Shown in pieces: positions 10,096-19,487 of a stretch of DNA of 64,000 nt. Each line of letters starts with the position of its first letter. Positions within the stretch are counted from its first letter, which is position 1. The notes under the pieces were generated by a model. It saw only the letters and a list, made by a program, of their open reading frames with translations, did no database searches and had not been told where the DNA came from. Origin of the DNA: Saussurea involucrata (taxonomy: Eukaryota > Streptophyta > Magnoliopsida > Asterales > Asteraceae); the NCBI GenBank assembly GCA_033807775.1, contig CM066319.1, positions 136,016,983 to 136,080,982 on the forward strand, read 5' to 3'. Made by a program: the position numbers and the translations under genes.

Positions 10096-11741
10096 TTAAT
10101 TAAAGGTGGTGCAATCTCTCCTTATCTCGCCTTGGTTGCCCATTTTGACGCCCGTCTGCCCGAGCTTCCTCATGGCAGTTATAAAGGCGGCGTTAAAATC
10201 TTGTGGGTTGTTGGCGAAGTCGTTGACCGTCGGATGGGATGACGATTCCGTGAAGAGAACTTGATCCGATGTAAACAAACACTTGTGGGCTAGTAAGTTC
10301 CGGTAATAAGCATTATCAAAGGTGTTGGGTGTTTCCGGATCCATATTTATTGCTATACTTGGATCCACATTTTGAGGGCAAGCATCCATCAATTGTTGAG
10401 CGTAGGTCGGATCCAGAGAAGGATCAACCGCAGCGGCTGGTGAAAACGAGTAGAGGCGGTTAGCGAAGCGATTGCAGTGGGAGAATCCAAGCGTGTGGGC
10501 TCCAGAGAGCGCAATCATGTCGAGCTCCGTGAGGTTGTGGCGTGCGAACATGGTGTTAAGCTGATTGAGATTGAAGAAGGGCTCCGGTAGTTTTCCGGCG
10601 ACCCGTGAGGCCTGTGAAATAAGCCCATCTCGCCGGCCTAATTCCACATTATACGAAGGTCCCCCAGCCTGCAATGCATAGAAAAATTCACTTTATAACT
10701 ACTCTTGCATTTAAGAGAATAACTGTATATGGATTTATTTTAAAGGCATTACTTTCTAACAGATATAAAAAGAAAAGTTTTGTATCTTGACCGATTAACT
10801 TTTCATTGGCGGTTCTAGCATCTTAAAATTTTACCCCTTTTATCTAGGTTAAAAATATTTTTTTACTTTCCACCATAGTTTTCGCTAGTAATCTCCTGTG
10901 CGTACCCATCAACCCAAAAAATTACCTAAAAACTAAAAAAATCACTCGAAATCAACCGAAAAAATCCCTTGTAATCGACAAAAAAAAGAGCTTAAGATCT
11001 GTGAAATTAAACAAAACCTTTAAAAATCACTCGAAACCGTGGAATTAGACTAAAAACACTTCGGATGACTTTGCGGGCGTTTAATCTACCTTAAAGACGA
11101 GTTCGAGTTTGGATTTTCACTACTCGCGAGTTTTCGAGCTCGAGTATTGGCTTTCGAGTTCGAGTCGAGTATAATGATACTCGAGCTCGACTCGCATCAT
11201 TTACACCCCTGGTCATGCATTAAAAAAATATCTGTCACACAACAACAGCCCCTGTTAGGTCTTACCAGAGCCACGACATCTCGGGTGGCGATTGCTAAAA
11301 CGTCGGCACACGAGACCACACCAGGGCAAACAGACTCGACAGCTTGTTTGGCTTTGATAACGGTATCAAACCCGTCACCGGCGAGGGACAGATTATCTTG
11401 TGCATCCTTTTCGGCATCTCCATTAGGCGATGCGATCATAACCGAAGCATCACATCCCTGCAATCGAAAACACCTTAGATAGAAACTTCATTGGAACAAA
11501 AAATCAAACACTAGGAAGACATCACCTCAACGAAGCAGTCATGGAAAAAGAGACGAAGAGTGGCCGGAATGGTGGTGAAGGTCTGGCTGAACTTGGTGGT
11601 TACCGCCTGTTTTACAGCGGCTTCCACCATGGGACAGGTGGAAGCATAGAAATTCTGAACCAGCTGACCTTTTCCTTTTCCGGTAAGAACAACGACCATC
11701 ATCAACCAGTAAAGCAAGCTTCTCCGCCATGCCACCGCCAT
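10096..11741 (-). CDS. Class III (secretory) plant peroxidase, three exons
   Basis: On the minus strand the exons are 11741-11526, 11457-11266 and 10668-10096, with GT-AG introns of 68 and 597 bp. The product is 326 residues. A signal peptide (about residues 1-25) precedes a mature start [12 protein letters not shown]. Heme peroxidase features are R63 and distal H67 in [14 protein letters not shown] after intron 1, and proximal H194 in [13 protein letters not shown]. An N-glycosylation site is at N181. The enzyme oxidises phenolics with hydrogen peroxide in the cell wall or vacuole. The motif set is closest to the Arabidopsis PRX16/45/50/51/73 group as I know it. Both introns sit at the usual class III positions. 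No frame damage is visible. Family is certain; paralog assignment is tentative. Confidence 0.95.
11060..11217. repeat. Possible hAT-like MITE fragment in peroxidase intron 2
   Basis: Dense inverted words (GAGCTCGAGTATTGG, TCGAGTCGAGTATAATG, ACTCGAGCTCGACTCG) end in ATTTACACCCCTGG, resembling a frequent plant hAT-MITE terminus. The partner end is not clear. A short stretch just past the intron boundary at 11266 is coding and excluded. Confidence 0.35.
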
Positions 11742-14038
11742 CTCTCACTTTCTGAAAAACGTACACACCCACAATGGCAACCGGGAAACTGAAAATGATC
11801 CACCAATCTCGACTTTTGGTGGTGGAAAATGCAGGTTTGGATTGTTAATTATAAGGTGTAAAGAGTTGACAAATTGGGGAAGGTTTAACGGTCAGCTAAA
11901 TTTTCCAGATGTAATATAATTAGTAACAAGAGTACTTATTGTTTGTTAAAAATTATGGATTTTGTTGGTATGGTTTAGAAATTTTGATTTTCATATTTTT
12001 ATGGTTTATAATTTATTTTTATGTTTATTTTAATTTTCGTTCCTAAGTCTAAATATAGTTTTTATAGTATGACAGATTAAAATAGAAATGAATTTTAAAC
12101 TATAGGGACAAATAAAGCAATAAATTTTAAAAGACAAGACTGAAATTAAATTATACACATGAGGATAAAAATTGTATTTTCAAAATTGTGGAGATGAAAA
12201 TAGAAACTTTTAACAAGTCATAGGGACTAAAAACATAATTTACTCAGGGGCATGCTGATTTATGAATTATGATGATGAGGAGAGTGGGCCTTGTTGGTAA
12301 CCCACCATTGTTCAAAGCCGTATATATCACGTTTTTTCACTCTTTATTTAAACAACCATTGGTACCAAATCCATATCCCAAATCAAGTCAGGAATCTTTA
12401 CGAAAATAATCGTTTTATTTAGAAGAAGACCCATTAAATTCTTTTAAATGATAACAAAGATTGACTATGATCACATATCCATAGATATATTTCAAGGGAC
12501 CGTTTATCAAACGATTACTCCGGTAAGTATATATTTATACCAAGTCACATTACCATATCGGATGAATATGGCAAGGATAATAATCTTATCGGGTAAGAGC
12601 TAAGGTAAAAGACCGAGAGTCTAGCCTGGTAAGTGAGGGCGAAGACTCTTGCCATGGTTAGCGCTTACTTGGAAAATTGTTGCATAAGATACCGTTTTTG
12701 TGGACTAAAATTTTATCCGGTAAGTAAGTGATAATGTTGAATTTTACCGGTAAGCGCCTGGCAGACGGCACTTAGTGTAGATTTATTGGTTGGTTTAAAT
12801 ATAAGCGACATATTAAAAAACACCAGGCAAAATTTAAGCCCAACTCACATTAAGACTTGCACCATGATTTTAGTTTCAAAACTATATGGTGGCACCCTTC
12901 AAAAATACAGAAACATAATTTTTTTTCTTTACAATCGACATAATAATGAAACGGTGGCCTGTACCGTCGTATTGTGCTATGTAGGTCCGTCCATGGTTCT
13001 ATCCTTTACACTACGTTTTTTAAACTTCTTTCTTGAGAGAAAATTACTAAAAAGATGGTGTGTTATCTGAACATTTTGAGGAAACAAAAAAAAAAAAAAA
13101 AAAGAGTAACATGGAAAATATTATCTATATTTCCTTGTAAAAATGAGAAAAGTTTGAGAGAGAATCTAAAATGAGTGTGTAATTTTTTATGACAAAAATA
13201 CCCACATATCAAAATGAGAAAAACTAATACTCCATAGTTATAAAAATGACATATATATATATATATCCTTGTATAAATATTATGGATTTGTTTGATTTTA
13301 TTTTAATTTATTTGTTTATCAAGTAAATGTCTTAAAATACCCAATGACTCATATAAATATGATGATGATGTTGGAACTTGGAAGAATAGCCTTTTAATGT
13401 TATGGCATGCAGTTCAATGAACTTTAATTAACAATGATTAAAAACTAACGTTAGATTTCGCTTTTTTATAGATCACCTAACGTTAATAAACTTTAATTAA
13501 CAAATATTAAAAACTAATTAACGTTATATTTGAATGGACGGAGTTAATTAATGAAAAAAGAAAGAATTAATACAAATGAAGGTACCGGTACGTAATATTG
13601 AAAGATAATAATCACTCTATTATCATAAATGAAATAATGAGTTATTTAAAGTTTATAGAGTTTTTCGTTTATAAACTTTAATTTTGTTTACCCAAGTTAA
13701 TAGATGAAACTATAAACTGACAATTAATATTAATAGATGGTTCATATGTGAAATTTGAGTAATGCTATTGCTTCCTATGTGAAACTCGGTAAAATATGGA
13801 AATGAAAATACTTGGAAATGGATTATATATATGTTAAATTTTTGAAAACACAGTAACAAACCAAAAAGTGACATTTTTTGTAACGTTTCATATGTGAATT
13901 TTTGATGATAATTCAGTTTAAAATAACAAATGAATGAGAATATGAGATAATCAAGAAATGGATAAATATACTCTGATTTGCAAAGTTTGTATTATTTATA
14001 AAAGAAGATACCTTATGGTCTCATACTAATTAAATTAA
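11742..14038. other. Intergenic, AT-rich, no gene seen
   Basis: I find no supportable ORF. A TATAATTAA-like motif on the minus strand near 11846-11856 could be the peroxidase TATA box, about 100 bp upstream of its ATG. An A-run lies at 13083-13103 and an (AT)n run at 13249-13267. The stretch 12000-12245 has the loose inverted-repeat look of an old MITE ending AGGGACTAAAAACATAATTT, but I cannot define its ends. Confidence 0.4.
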
Positions 14039-14882
14039 GGTGTTGTTTGTTTTTTAAGAGGTCTGAAATCTGAAGTCTTATTTCACTTCTGTTTTATAAG
14101 AGGTGGTACTGAAATCTGAATTATAAGACTGTTTGTTTTTGTAACGTCTGAAATCTGAAGTCTGAATTTAAAAAACAAAATTCTGAAATTTGTTTCCTTG
14201 ATAGAGCTGTTCATGGTGGTTTTGACTTTGGACAAAGCTGACCAAATTATAAGCATTGTTTTATTCATTTAATAAGTAACAGCTGAAATTTGAAATCGAT
14301 ATAACTTTATGATCGATCTAGTACAAAATGGTTGATATGTGTACATAAAAATCAAATTTGGTCGTCGGTAATGTGGTGTTATAGGTTTCTCTTTATAAGA
14401 TGCTCACCGGAACGAGGATAGGCGGTGGTGGTCGGTGACGGTTGACGTTTTGATTTAAGGGGAGAAGTTGGCTGCCGCTGACCACCGTTTCGTTTGGATA
14501 AAACGCAGCCGGCGATGGAGGCTGGAACGACCGGCAATGGGTGGCTGGAACGACCGGCGATGGGTGGCTGGAACGACCGACAATGGAGGCTGGAACGACC
14601 GGCGATGGGTGGCTGGAACGACCGGCGATGGGTGGCGGGAACAACCGGCGATGGAGGCTGGAAGCGATGGAGGAGGCAGTGATGGGTGGCTGGAATGAAA
14701 TCAAGGCACATACGAGAGAAAAAGAGGTTTTAAGAGAAAAGAGTGTCTCTTATGAATTAAGGGGTTTTAAGAGCTTTTAAGTTCTTTTTAAAAAAAAAAA
14801 CAAACACTCTTAAATGCATATGGTCTGACCGAATTAGACTTAAGACCTTTTAAGACTTTTTTTTAAAAAAACAAACACACCC
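14039..14882. mobile_element. Tourist-like (PIF/Harbinger-type) non-autonomous element containing a minisatellite
   Basis: Ends are GGTGTTGTTTGTTTTTTAAG at the left and GGGTGTGTTTGTTTTTTTAA (reverse complement) at the right. Both are flanked by TAA (14036-14038 and 14883-14885), fitting a 3-bp target duplication. AGGTCTGAAATCTGAAGTC and the mirrored GACTTAAGACCTTTTAAGAC continue the terminal similarity. It encodes nothing. A GC-rich 23-bp minisatellite sits in the middle. TIRs are imperfect, so an hAT origin is an alternative. Confidence 0.6.
14508..14672. repeat. 23-bp minisatellite
   Basis: Six to seven copies of GCGATGGGTGGCTGGAACGA plus CCG, with 22-bp variants reading GGAGGCTGG, are arranged head to tail. 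It is far more GC-rich than its surroundings. Open frames on both strands here are products of the repeat and not evidence of a gene. Confidence 0.85.
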
Positions 14883-14951
14883 TAAGGATCGACAATATTA
14901 TGTTTGATTTATATATATGTTTTCATTATTGAATAATAACTTAATTAGGAA

Positions 14952-15144
14952 GGGTTGAGTTCACGTGAGACCAACCTGTTTTCGTGAGACCACAAAATAA
15001 CACTAAAATTTCACAATGATTCATTGTGAAGGTAAGCAACCTTCACAGCAAAAACATTACAGTCTTTTACTGTGAAGGTTTAGTGTTATTTTTTTGGTCT
15101 CACGGATCTCACAGAAATGATTTGGTCTCACATGATCTCAACTC
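14952..15144. mobile_element. Mutator-like foldback MITE with 10-bp target duplication
   Basis: The 193-bp element has long inverted arms: GGGTTGAGTTCACGTGAGAC at the left and GAGTTGAGATCATGTGAGAC (reverse complement) at the right, continuing through TAACACTAAA and CTTCACAG. It is flanked by identical TAATTAGGAA at 14942-14951 and 15145-15154. A 9-10 bp duplication with long TIRs is characteristic of Mutator-like elements. Confidence 0.85.
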
Positions 15145-15154
15145 TAATTAGGAA

Positions 15155-15437
15155 ATATATTTAATAGTCTTATATATTATGATTGCCCCTTGATGTTTAC
15201 ATAAAAGGAGGCTAGAGAAGGGTTGTTACAATTTCATTTTCAGTCGTGCCAAATTAGTAGGTCAAAGAGGAATGGATGGGGAACACGTCTTGCTAAAATC
15301 GTATTCGATCATAAATATATTTTATATAATTCAAATACGTGACATAAAAGAAAATCCATAAATAAAAATTGAAAGTTAAAATTCTTTATTTATAAGTCAT
15401 TAAATACATCATGTTTTTATTTAAACAATTAATCATT

Positions 15438-15440
<3 letters not shown>
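15155..15440. other. Intergenic, nothing recognised
   Basis: AT-rich sequence with no ORF, repeat or motif I can support. Confidence 0.5.

Positions 15441-15478
<38 letters not shown>
15441..15478. repeat. (AT)19 microsatellite, left flank of foldback element
   Basis: Pure AT dinucleotides abut the left end of the large foldback element. Confidence 0.95.
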
Positions 15479-15484
<6 letters not shown>

Positions 15485-15801
15485 GAAAGTTCAAATGAAA
15501 ACTCAAATTCAATTGTAAACATGAGGACAAATCTCGTCCATTGATCGCAGCCATATTTAAGCCATTCCTAAAATTCAGCTTTAGGGGTATTTTCGTCAAA
15601 TTAGAATCAGTGCCTATTTTTGTTAAATTTTTATTTTCTTTTTTAATTAAAAAACTTTTACCCCCTTAAATTTTAAAATAAATTATTTCAAAAATTACTA
15701 ACATTTTAATCAAACAAATTACATCAAAAAAACGAGAATTTCATGCTCTTCGATATGACATCCATCATGATATAGTTTTTTTTTCGATTTAACCGTTTTT
15801 T

Positions 15802-15864
15802 ACGTGAAATCGTGTATATGTGTTATATTCAGACTGAATATAACACATATACACGATTTCACGT
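15802..15864. repeat. 63-bp near-perfect palindrome (left)
   Basis: Two 31-bp arms beginning ACGTGAAATCGTGTATATGT flank a single central A. The same palindrome recurs at 16658-16720 with central T. Confidence 0.95.
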
Positions 15865-16205
15865 TATAACACATATTCAGACTGAATATAACACATATTC
15901 AGACTGAATATAACACATATTCAGTCTGAATATAACACATATTCAGTCTGAATATAACACATATTCAGACTGAATATAACACATATTCAGACTGAATATA
16001 ACACATATTCAGTCTGAATATAACACATATACACGATTTCACGTTATAACACATATTCAGACTGAATATAACACATATTCAGTCTGAATATAACACATAT
16101 TCAGACTGAATATAACACATATTCAGACTGAATATAACACATATTCAGACTGAATATAACACATATTCAATCTGAATATAACACATATTCAGACTGAATA
16201 TAACA
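15865..16205. repeat. Tandem array of 22-bp palindromic unit
   Basis: About 15 copies of TATAACACATATTCAGACTG plus AA. The core ATTCAG-A/T-CTGAAT is palindromic, and copies differ mainly in the central A or T. One copy near 16025-16045 carries the ACACGATTTCACGT half of the 63-bp palindrome. Confidence 0.9.
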
Positions 16206-16512
16206 CATAAAACCATGCGATAAACACGACCAATAATTGTGTGGTAAAACCTAATATGTGGTATATGATATCACGTGATGATCAAGTTCTTCAAACCGAG
16301 ATGTAGCTGAAAAATATGAGGCTAGCGGTAGTTGAACAATAACCAAATCAAAAAAAATCATGCGATGTATTGATATGTATGTCACCAAGAAAACCAAAGA
16401 TGGATAATAACAGCAACAATATTCGATGAACAACACAGATGGTTAAGGGAGAATGACCTTAGTATGCATGCGTGGCATGTATATGCAATGTGAAAGAATG
16501 CAGCAATAGATG

Positions 16513-16720
16513 AATATGTGTTATATTCAGACTGAATATGTGTTATATTCAGACTGAATATGTGTTATATTCAGTCTGAATATGTGTTATATTCAGAGTG
16601 AATATGTGTTATATTCAGACTGAATATGTGTTATATTCAGTCTGAATATGTGTTATAACGTGAAATCGTGTATATGTGTTATATTCAGTCTGAATATAAC
16701 ACATATACACGATTTCACGT
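16513..16720. repeat. Inverted array of the 22-bp unit plus second 63-bp palindrome
   Basis: About seven units in the opposite orientation (ATGTGTTATATTCAGACTGA) lead into the palindrome at 16658-16720. It pairs with the array at 15802-16205. Confidence 0.9.
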
Positions 16721-17101
16721 AAAAAACGGTTAAATCGAAAAAAAAAACTATATCATGATGGATGTCATATCGAAGAGCACGAAATTCTCGTTTTTTTGAT
16801 GTAATTTGTTTGATTAAAATGTTAGTAATTTTTGAGATAATTTATTTTAAAATTTAAGGGGGTAAAAGTTTTTTAATTAAAAAAGAAAATAAAAATTCAA
16901 CAAAAATAGGCGATGATTCTTATCTTTCCAATTTTACCCCTGCGCGCTAAATATTCATTAAGCCATGGACAGAGTTTTCAACTTATTTACAAAATTGCCA
17001 CCGTGTTTTTTTTGCCATTGATCTCTTCACCAGATTATTAATCAACGGCTGTGGTTTGTCCTCACGTTTACAATTGAATTTGAGTTTTCATTTGAACCCA
17101 C

Positions 17102-17104
<3 letters not shown>

Positions 17105-17191
<87 letters not shown>
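17105..17191. repeat. (TA)43 microsatellite, right flank of foldback element
   Basis: A pure TA run. The repetitive Ile-Tyr open frame through it is an artefact. Confidence 0.95.
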
Positions 17192-17193
<2 letters not shown>

Positions 17194-17756
17194 CTTATCT
17201 TAAACCACCAAAACATTCCATTAATTGTCATCTTTCACGTAGACTCATAAATCAACTCAAGTAACATTTTGAAAACATTCCTAAATGAATTAAATAAGGG
17301 CATGAGAATTGAGATTACAGACGTAAGAATCACTGAAATAGATAATGTTTTGGTTATGATCTTTTTTTACATGTTGTTTCGGTTTTAAATTCTTACACTT
17401 AAATGTATTTATATCTATTTTTAAGAAGAAGAAGAAGAAGAAAAAACGAAAAATAGGGGAAGTTTGAGTTTCTATGATTAATATGACATCAAAATACTTA
17501 TTTTTGTGATTTACATATTTTAGTCCCATTTCCGATTCATATTCTTTTTAGTTTTCACCATCTTTCCTTTCCTTTCTCGTATTTTCTCTCAAGAAGATTG
17601 GATCATATTTCCTTTTGGACAAAAGAATACAATAACAATAGTAAGGGTTAAATATAATAATAAGTAACTTAAAACGAGTTTATCTCAATCATTTTTACCA
17701 TCTTTCCTTTTCTTTCTCATCTTTTCTCTTAAGAACAATGGATCATATCCAAAAAA

Positions 17757-17880
17757 TCTTTGGCCTAATGGTATCTGAGCCTTTGTCCTCGTAGGAGGTC
17801 AGAGATTCAAACTCCATTAAAGGTGAGAAGGAGGTGTGTTTGTTTTGTTTGTTGCATTTGTCGTATATAAATATTATATA
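17757..17880 (+). mobile_element. Possible tRNA-derived SINE
   Basis: TGGCCTAATGGT (17761) resembles a pol III box A, and AGATTCAAACTCC (17812) resembles box B, about 50 bp apart. A T-rich tail with TTTGTTTTGTTTGTT follows. The layout fits a plant SINE head and tail. I could not define target duplications. The flanks (17192-17756 and 17881-18605) are AT-rich with no gene. Confidence 0.5.
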
Positions 17881-18605
17881 CTAAAAAAAACAATTGAACA
17901 TATATTCCTTTTTTCGAAAAAAGAATACGATAATAAATATTAAATATAATTATAAGTAACTTAAAAGAAGCTTAACTTGAATAATGAGTCAAATGTTGTC
18001 TTAATATGGTTTCCAAAATTCACTAGAATATGGTTATTAACATATTATGACCTTTTTTTCTAATGTTCATCTTGATTTTTAAATTGTTCCAACATTTAGA
18101 TCTCAAAATAATGAGCAGCTCAAAAAAGGTTTGACATATTAACAGTTTATTAGGCTGGGTTTAATTGTGTTTTTTACGAGTTAGATTGAATAAGTTTGAT
18201 CTTCTTTTACACCCGTAGTTAGCTATAAGAAAAAAACAATATTACACATTCTTTTGGAAAAACAAATAAAAAAAGAGTAAATTAAGGATTTGGTCCATGT
18301 GGTATGTTGATTTTTACGGATTTCGTTCATAGGCTTCATTTATTATGGAATTGATACCAGTGGTATGCAATTTATGTTGGATTTGGTACCAATGGTTTGC
18401 AATTTCTTTTAGATTTGGTCCCTAGACCAAACGGCCATCCAACAAATCCATTAACTCGGAGGGCATTCCTGTCATTTAACTTTTTAACCATTTTAACATT
18501 ATTTTTTAATCATTTTTTTGTCTTTTTATGGTTTGTGCTTTTATATATTTATTATATTATATTTAAATTTTAATATTATATCATATTTAATAATATTATA
18601 TATGT

Positions 18606-19020
18606 ATAGGGATAGTTTCATTTACAAACCACTTTTATTTTGCAACCAGTGCAAACCATCGATTTCATTAGATAAGTTGATGAAATTGATTCATGAAATT
18701 GTTTAATTTGATAAAATTGTTTCATGTCATTCTTTTCTTGATGAAATTATTTCATATAGTTGTGTTTTTCCATGTAAAAATGAGAAAGTTTCATCAGACT
18801 GAGAAAAATACATGAAACAGTTTCACCAGAATGAGAAAAATACATGAAACTACATAAAAACACAAATATATGAAACAATTTCATCAAGAAAAGAATTATA
18901 TGAAACAATTTCATCAAATTAAACAACTTCATGAACCAATTTCATTAACTTAACCAATGAAATCGACGATTTGCACGATTTACAAACTAAAAGTGGTTTA
19001 CATTTGATCTCTCCCCTATA
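18606..19020. mobile_element. Second TA-flanked foldback MITE
   Basis: The left end TATAGGGATAGTTTCATTTA and the right end (reverse complement) TATAGGGGAGAGATCAAATG continue into arms of about 150 bp. The arms share AAACCACTTTTA, TCGATTTCATT and GAAATTG words. TATATAT flanks both sides. The termini have the same layout as the 15479-17104 element, although the inner sequence (GAAACAATTTCATCAA repeats) is unrelated. Boundaries are approximate. Confidence 0.6.
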
Positions 19021-19482
19021 TATATACAATTACAGGGACCTCGACAGATCGTATCTCCCGCCGAACCTCCGACAGATCGTCTCTCCCGTCGATCCTCCAA
19101 CAACCTTCCGACGAACCTGCAATATCCAGGAAAACTCCCCTCATTTCACCCTCTTCTCCTTCACCTTCTTCAACCTTCTCCTAACATCGTCCTCTTTCTT
19201 TCTTCTCTACAAGGACCACATGGACCAAACTCCCCTCTCTCATTCTCCATTTATGCTTCCTTATACCACCATTAAGCCCCCTGTCCTCTTCACGAACACC
19301 ACTGATATAAGCTTTTAGATACATACACTCCCCCCCCACCCCTACCCCACCCCACCCCATACAACCATCGACTCCACCATCGTACACATATGTTTTCAAG
19401 AAGTCCATTAGAAACTTTGTTTTTGTTTACGGAATCAACACACGCATAGTGATGGGGGTGGGTTTGATCAAAACATAGAACA
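19021..19482. other. Pre-insertion sequence left of the LARD-like element
   Basis: A C/T-rich stretch with a C-run at 19329-19350. It is continuous with 25479 onward across the inserted element. It carries no gene I can support. Confidence 0.4.
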
Positions 19483-19487
19483 CATAG

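Larger units (their letters stand above)
15479..17104. mobile_element. Large foldback element built from palindromic repeats, inserted in (TA)n
   Basis: Both ends read TATAG, a short G-rich stretch, then GTTCAAATGAAAACTCAAAT. Next come about 40 bp of matching terminal repeat, a divergent subterminal block, and inner arms of about 270 bp that are almost identical (15612-15880 and 16640-16911). The inner arms each contain a 63-bp near-perfect palindrome. Arrays of a 22-bp self-complementary unit fill the inside in opposite orientation on the two sides. A 307-bp unique loop (16206-16512) has no clear ORF. It encodes no transposase. (TA)n on both sides suggests insertion into a TA microsatellite, as reported for some plant MITEs. 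Confidence 0.75.

Noticed and set aside
12480..12780. Recurring GGTAAG words looking like multiple splice donors
   Set aside because: There are no open exons next to them, so no gene can be supported.
14379..14780. Overlapping open frames on both strands (Pro/Arg/Ser-rich and Gly/Trp-rich)
   Set aside because: They are translations of the 23-bp minisatellite; no start context or homology supports a protein.
15865..16205. Regular 22-bp repeats resembling a CRISPR array
   Set aside because: Units are contiguous with no unique spacers, the genome is a plant, and the array is part of a foldback element with an inverted partner array.
17056..17250. Ile-Tyr repeat open frame
   Set aside because: It is a translation of the (TA)n microsatellite.
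19021..19408. 115-codon plus-strand frame with a possible signal-like Phe/Leu segment
   Set aside because: It starts inside the foldback MITE, runs through C/T-rich simple sequence, and has no homology that I recognise.
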